64,000 nt of DNA from Halorussus amylolyticus (GTDB lineage Archaea; Halobacteriota; Halobacteria; Halobacteriales; Haladaptataceae), in assembly GCF_004143485.2 (NCBI RefSeq), contig NZ_RXOB02000046.1, positions 1-64,000 of the forward strand, written 5' to 3'. Shown here one piece after another: positions 61,245-64,000 of this stretch. The translations under genes and the position numbers were made by a program. Position 1 is the stretch's first letter, and the number at the start of each line of letters is the position of its first letter. The notes under the pieces are model-generated. The model searched no databases, was not told the origin of the DNA, and saw only the letters and a list, made by a program, of their open reading frames with translations.

Positions 61245-62320
61245 CTGAGACGAACACGCCAGAAGTCGGTCTCACTGGCTTCGGGACCTACGTGCCCGAC
61301 GAAATCGTCACCGGCGAGGAAATCGCCGCGGAAAGCGGGATTCCCGAGGAGGTCGTCGTGGAGAAGATGGGCGTGCGCGAGAAACGAGTCTGCTCTGCCG
61401 ACGCAGACCACGCGACCGACATGTGCGTGAAAGCCGCGAGAAAGGCGCTCTCGGACGCCGACCGCGACCCCGAGGACGTGGACCTCGTGCTGTACCACGG
61501 GTCGGAGTACAAGGACTTCGTCGTCTGGAGCGCCGCGGCCAACGTCGCCGAGCGAATCGGTGCCGACGACGCCTTCGCGGTCGAGAGCTACGCGCTGTGT
61601 GCGGGCGCGCCGCTCGCCATCCGGCAGGCCAAATCCCAACTGCTCGCCGACGCGCCCGAGACGGCGCTGCTCGTCTCGGCGAGCAGGGAGGAAGACCTCG
61701 TAGACTACGGAAACGAAGACTCGTCGTTCATGTTCAACTTCGGGAGCGGCGCGTGCGCGATGGTCTTAGAAAGCGTTGGGTCTCGCCCAACGGAAAATCC
61801 GAGCGGGCAAGGCCCGCGAGGGGCCGACCCCGCGGACGGTCGCACGCGTGCGACCGTCCGCGAGAGCGCCGCGGTGACGGACGGGAGTTTCTCGGAGGAC
61901 GTGGTAATGGCCGCGGGCGGGTCCCGAAACCCCGCCAGCCACGCGACGGTCGAGGCGGGACTCCACGCGCTCGACGTGCCCGACCCCGAGGGGATGAAGG
62001 AGCGACTCGCGGACGTGAGCCTCCCGAACTTCCTCGACGTGGCCGACGACGCGTTGGCGCGGTCGGGGTACGACCGCGCCGACCTCGACTTCGTGGCGCT
62101 GACCCACATGAAGCGGTCGTTTCACGACCTGCTGACCGACGAACTCGACGCAGAGAGCTACTACCTCGACGAGTACGGCCACGTCCAGAGCGTGGACCAG
62201 ATTCTCGCGCTGGAGGAAGGTCTCGACCGCGGACTGGTCGAGTCGGGCGACGTGCTCTGCTTCCTCGCGGCCGGGACCGGCTACACGTGGGCCGCGACCG
62301 TGCTGGAGTGGCGCGGGTAG
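61241..62320 (+). CDS. 3-oxoacyl-ACP synthase III/thiolase-fold enzyme
   Basis: A 359-residue KAS III-like protein. Active-site Cys120 in ESYALCAGAPLAIRQ; His in ALTHMKRSFHDLL; a further DEYGHVQSVDQILALEEGL; the C-terminal CFLAAGTGYTWAATVLEW replaces the usual Asn motif. Starts with GTG 61241 after GGAGG. Residues about 178-210 (SVGSRPTENPSGQGPRGADP...) are encoded by three palindromes and interrupt the fold between FGSGACAMVLE and AAVTDGSFSED. KAS III enzymes form C-C bonds between acyl-CoA and malonyl or acetyl groups. With SDR and Liv-type uptake it suggests a carboxylate pathway, inferred only. Confidence 0.85.
   Translation: MTETNTPEVGLTGFGTYVPDEIVTGEEIAAESGIPEEVVVEKMGVREKRVCSADADHATDMCVKAARKALSDADRDPEDVDLVLYHGSEYKDFVVWSAAANVAERIGADDAFAVESYALCAGAPLAIRQAKSQLLADAPETALLVSASREEDLVDYGNEDSSFMFNFGSGACAMVLESVGSRPTENPSGQGPRGADPADGRTRATVRESAAVTDGSFSEDVVMAAGGSRNPASHATVEAGLHALDVPDPEGMKERLADVSLPNFLDVADDALARSGYDRADLDFVALTHMKRSFHDLLTDELDAESYYLDEYGHVQSVDQILALEEGLDRGLVESGDVLCFLAAGTGYTWAATVLEWRG
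61774..61862. repeat. Cluster of palindromes inside the KAS III-like gene
   Basis: CGTTGGG/CCCAACG (61774-61792), GCGGGC/GCCCGC (61803-61817), and a 32-bp perfect palindrome 61831-61862 (arms of 16 bp, CGCGGACGGTCGCACG). The whole piece is in frame, stop-free and adds about 33 residues. Confidence 0.92.
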
Positions 62321-62387
62321 TCGCGGCGGGACGAATGAGTTGATTCGTTTCGAAACTGCTTTTCCGTCGCCGTGAGCGAGAGTTCGT

Positions 62388-63629
62388 GTGAACGAGGACA
62401 AACTGCAGTTCTACGCGCTGTATCTCACCCGGTTCGCGAGCGGATTCGGCTTCGTCACGCTGTTGACGCTCCTCCCGACGTACGTCAACATCTTCGAGGC
62501 GTCGGGGCTGATGGTCGGTCTCTACACGACGGCGTACACCCTCGCCCAGACCGCCGCGGTGATTCCGCTCGCGTGGGCGGGCGACCGCGGCGACAAGCGA
62601 CTCGTCCTCGCGGCGTGTCTCGCGCTCGCGGTCGGGGTCTACGTCGCGTTCGCGCTGGTGGCGTCGAGTCTGCAGTTCGTGCTGATGCGCGGGCTTCAGG
62701 GCGCGGTCGTGACCGGCACGGGCCTGATGTCGCTCGCGCTCATCGGCGAACTCGCACCCAAGGGCACCCGCGCCACCGCCATCGGGAAGGCCAACGCCGC
62801 GCGGTTCGCGGCGGGCATCCTCGGGAGCCTCGGCGCGGGGAGCCTCTACGAACTCTACGGCTTCGAGGGCGTGTACGCGGTCCTCGTCGGTCTCCTCCTG
62901 CCCGCGCTCGTCGGCGTCTGGTGGTTCATCGACGCCGACGAGACCCGGGTTCCGGGCAACCCCTTCAAGGACCTCGCGTTCAACCGCAAACTCCTCACGC
63001 TCACCAGCTTTCGCGCCCAGTACGCGGTCGCCGTCACCCTCGTCCGGACGTGGGTCCCGATTTACGCGGGCGTCACCGCCGCGAGGGGCGGACTGGAGTA
63101 CGCGCCGCTCGCGGTCGCGGTCGTCATCACGTCCGAGAAGCTGACCAACATGCTGTTTCAGCCGTTCACCGGGAGACTTTCGGACAGCGCCGGGCGGTCG
63201 CTGTTCGTGTTCGTCGGCGGCGCGTGCTACGGTCTCGTCGCGCTCGCGGTGCCGTTCTCGCCCGAAATCGGCCGGGTCGTGGGCGCACCCGCGACCTTTC
63301 CCGTGGTCGGCGCGCTCTCGGCGGCGTTCCTCCCGCTGCTCGCGTGCAACGCCCTCCTCGGAGTCGCCGACAGCCTCCGCGAGCCAGCGAGCATGGCGCT
63401 GTTCGCCGACGAAGGCACCGAGGAGGGCGGCGTCGCATCGAGTTTCGGCATCCGGGAACTGGTGTGGCGACCGGGGAGCGTCGTCGCGCCGATGCTCGGT
63501 GGCGTCCTGATGGGCGTCGGGATGGAGTGGGTGTTCTTCGTCGGCGCGGCCGCCGCGTTCACCGGCGTGTTCACCTTCTTGGGCATCCTCCTCCGGACCC
63601 ACGGCAGGGCCGCGCTCACGCACTGGTAA
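62388..63629 (+). CDS. MFS transporter
   Basis: A 413-residue twelve-helix major facilitator with TRFASGFGFVTLLTLLPTYV (TM1), WAGDRGDKRLVLAACLALAVGVY (loop 2-3), RGLQGAVVTGTGLMSLALIGELAPKGTRATAIGKANAARFAAG (TM4-5) and TGRLSDSAGRSLFVFVGGACYG (loop 8-9). The pattern is that of drug/H+ antiporters or sugar efflux members; substrate unknown. GTG 62388 start. The gap to gltB contains the gltB promoter. Confidence 0.88.
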   Translation: MNEDKLQFYALYLTRFASGFGFVTLLTLLPTYVNIFEASGLMVGLYTTAYTLAQTAAVIPLAWAGDRGDKRLVLAACLALAVGVYVAFALVASSLQFVLMRGLQGAVVTGTGLMSLALIGELAPKGTRATAIGKANAARFAAGILGSLGAGSLYELYGFEGVYAVLVGLLLPALVGVWWFIDADETRVPGNPFKDLAFNRKLLTLTSFRAQYAVAVTLVRTWVPIYAGVTAARGGLEYAPLAVAVVITSEKLTNMLFQPFTGRLSDSAGRSLFVFVGGACYGLVALAVPFSPEIGRVVGAPATFPVVGALSAAFLPLLACNALLGVADSLREPASMALFADEGTEEGGVASSFGIRELVWRPGSVVAPMLGGVLMGVGMEWVFFVGAAAAFTGVFTFLGILLRTHGRAALTHW

Positions 63630-63647
63630 TATCCATCCAGACAATAT

Positions 63648-63703
63648 AAGGTGCCTTATTGGGCATTAATACGCCCTTATTCATTCAGGGGTAGGCTCTT
63701 AAC
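63648..63703 (+). promoter_or_regulatory. gltB promoter with palindromic AT-rich sites
   Basis: TAAGG-TG-CCTTA (63648-63659) and GGGC-ATTAATAC-GCCC (63661-63676) follow each other, then a TATA-like CTCTTAACG (63696-63704) centred about 26 bp before the gltB ATG. The palindromes lie just upstream of the TATA box, where an activator of nitrogen-assimilation genes could bind. The regulator is unknown. Confidence 0.5.
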
Positions 63704-63725
63704 GCAGACCGCGCACGTGCTACGC

Positions 63726-64000
63726 ATGTGCCAGCATCCACGCCCGTCAGATACCGGAGACCAATCCCTTCTCGCGGACCCGGACGACGCTCGCTCGAAC
63801 TGCGGCGTCGGCGTCGTCGCGGATTTGGGCGGCGAGGGGGGCCACGACGTACTCGCGGACGGACTCGAACTCCTCGAAAATCTCGAACACCGCGGCACGA
63901 CCGGTGCCGAGGAGAACACCGGCGACGGCGCGGGCGTCGTCCTCGAAACGCCCCACGACTTCTTCACTTCCGAACTCCCCGTCTCGCTCCCCGACCCCGA
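63726..64000 (+). CDS. gltB: Glutamate synthase large subunit, 5' part
   Basis: The first 91 residues of glutamate synthase are present; the gene runs off the right edge. It begins MCQHPRPSDTGDQSLLADPDDARSNCGVGVVADLGG, in which Cys26 is the expected N-terminal nucleophile of the type-2 glutamine amidotransferase domain after removal of a 25-residue leader. GLELLENLEHRGTTGAEENTGDGAG is the family signature. The enzyme makes glutamate from glutamine and 2-oxoglutarate in nitrogen assimilation. Likely leaderless transcript. Confidence 0.93.
   Translation, partial: MCQHPRPSDTGDQSLLADPDDARSNCGVGVVADLGGEGGHDVLADGLELLENLEHRGTTGAEENTGDGAGVVLETPHDFFTSELPVSLPDP

Overview
The window is a 64-kb piece of a halophilic archaeal chromosome (class Halobacteria; genus not decidable from sequence alone). 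GC is high and the proteins are acidic. Genes with TATA-like boxes about 26 nt before the start codon are common. The content is typical of the class: halocyanin, MTH865 protein, DNA topoisomerase VI beside gyrase, ATP-dependent DNA ligase, RNase P component 4, a GfcR sugar regulator behind glucose dehydrogenase, HTH-bat regulator, and a 7S SRP RNA. No plasmid, provirus, transposase, CRISPR-Cas or tRNA gene was seen.

Layout. 0-9.6 kb: SRPBCC protein, halocyanin, M42 peptidase, membrane protein pair, arginase, a REC-PAS-LOV-GAF histidine kinase and a HAD hydrolase. 9.6-22.4 kb: gyrB-gyrA and top6B-top6A in divergent pairs, separated by a 1,414-residue GLUG/CARDB/PKD surface protein. 22.4-33.7 kb: zinc-ribbon membrane protein, Mop domain, MBL hydrolase, ligase, small membrane proteins, HD hydrolase, PAS kinase, two GT4 glycosyltransferases, RNase P component 4, YhbY and MscS. 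34 kb: SRP RNA. 35.8-42 kb: cysteine synthase-like gene and a complete BMP-type (nucleoside-like) ABC transporter. 43.3-45 kb: inverted repeat island, 46-residue zinc protein and an AIR-synthase-like protein. 45-49 kb: gdh-gfcR, glutaredoxin, a PP-loop sulfotransferase/reductase-like gene. 49.5-54.8 kb: membrane proteins, aldo/keto reductase, HTH regulator, MFS, SDR. 54.9-62.3 kb: a LivKGFHM-type ABC operon followed by a ketosynthase III-like enzyme. 62.4-64 kb: MFS transporter and the 5' part of gltB.

The most unusual content lies between and inside genes. (1) A 130-135 nt element, preceded by 27-nt tandem repeats in fixed phase, occurs twice inside the liv operon (57.3 kb and 61.0 kb). The two copies share nested stems whose arms differ by compensating changes, so it looks like a structured RNA. 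Each copy sits in a stop-free 132-codon frame joined to the upstream and downstream genes by 4-nt ATGA/GTGA overlaps. (2) A second element of about 170 bp occurs four times (1.5, 33.9, 47.9 and 49.3 kb), with conserved framework and variable hairpins, three times directly after a gene end, including the SRP RNA. (3) A third element is present as a head-to-head inverted pair at 43.4-43.7 kb and once at 0.2 kb. (4) At least six protein genes carry in-frame palindromic segments, mostly where the family would not need them, and four intergenic gaps carry near-perfect palindromes of about 30 bp. I do not recognise named families for these elements; they are the best candidates for undescribed biology here.
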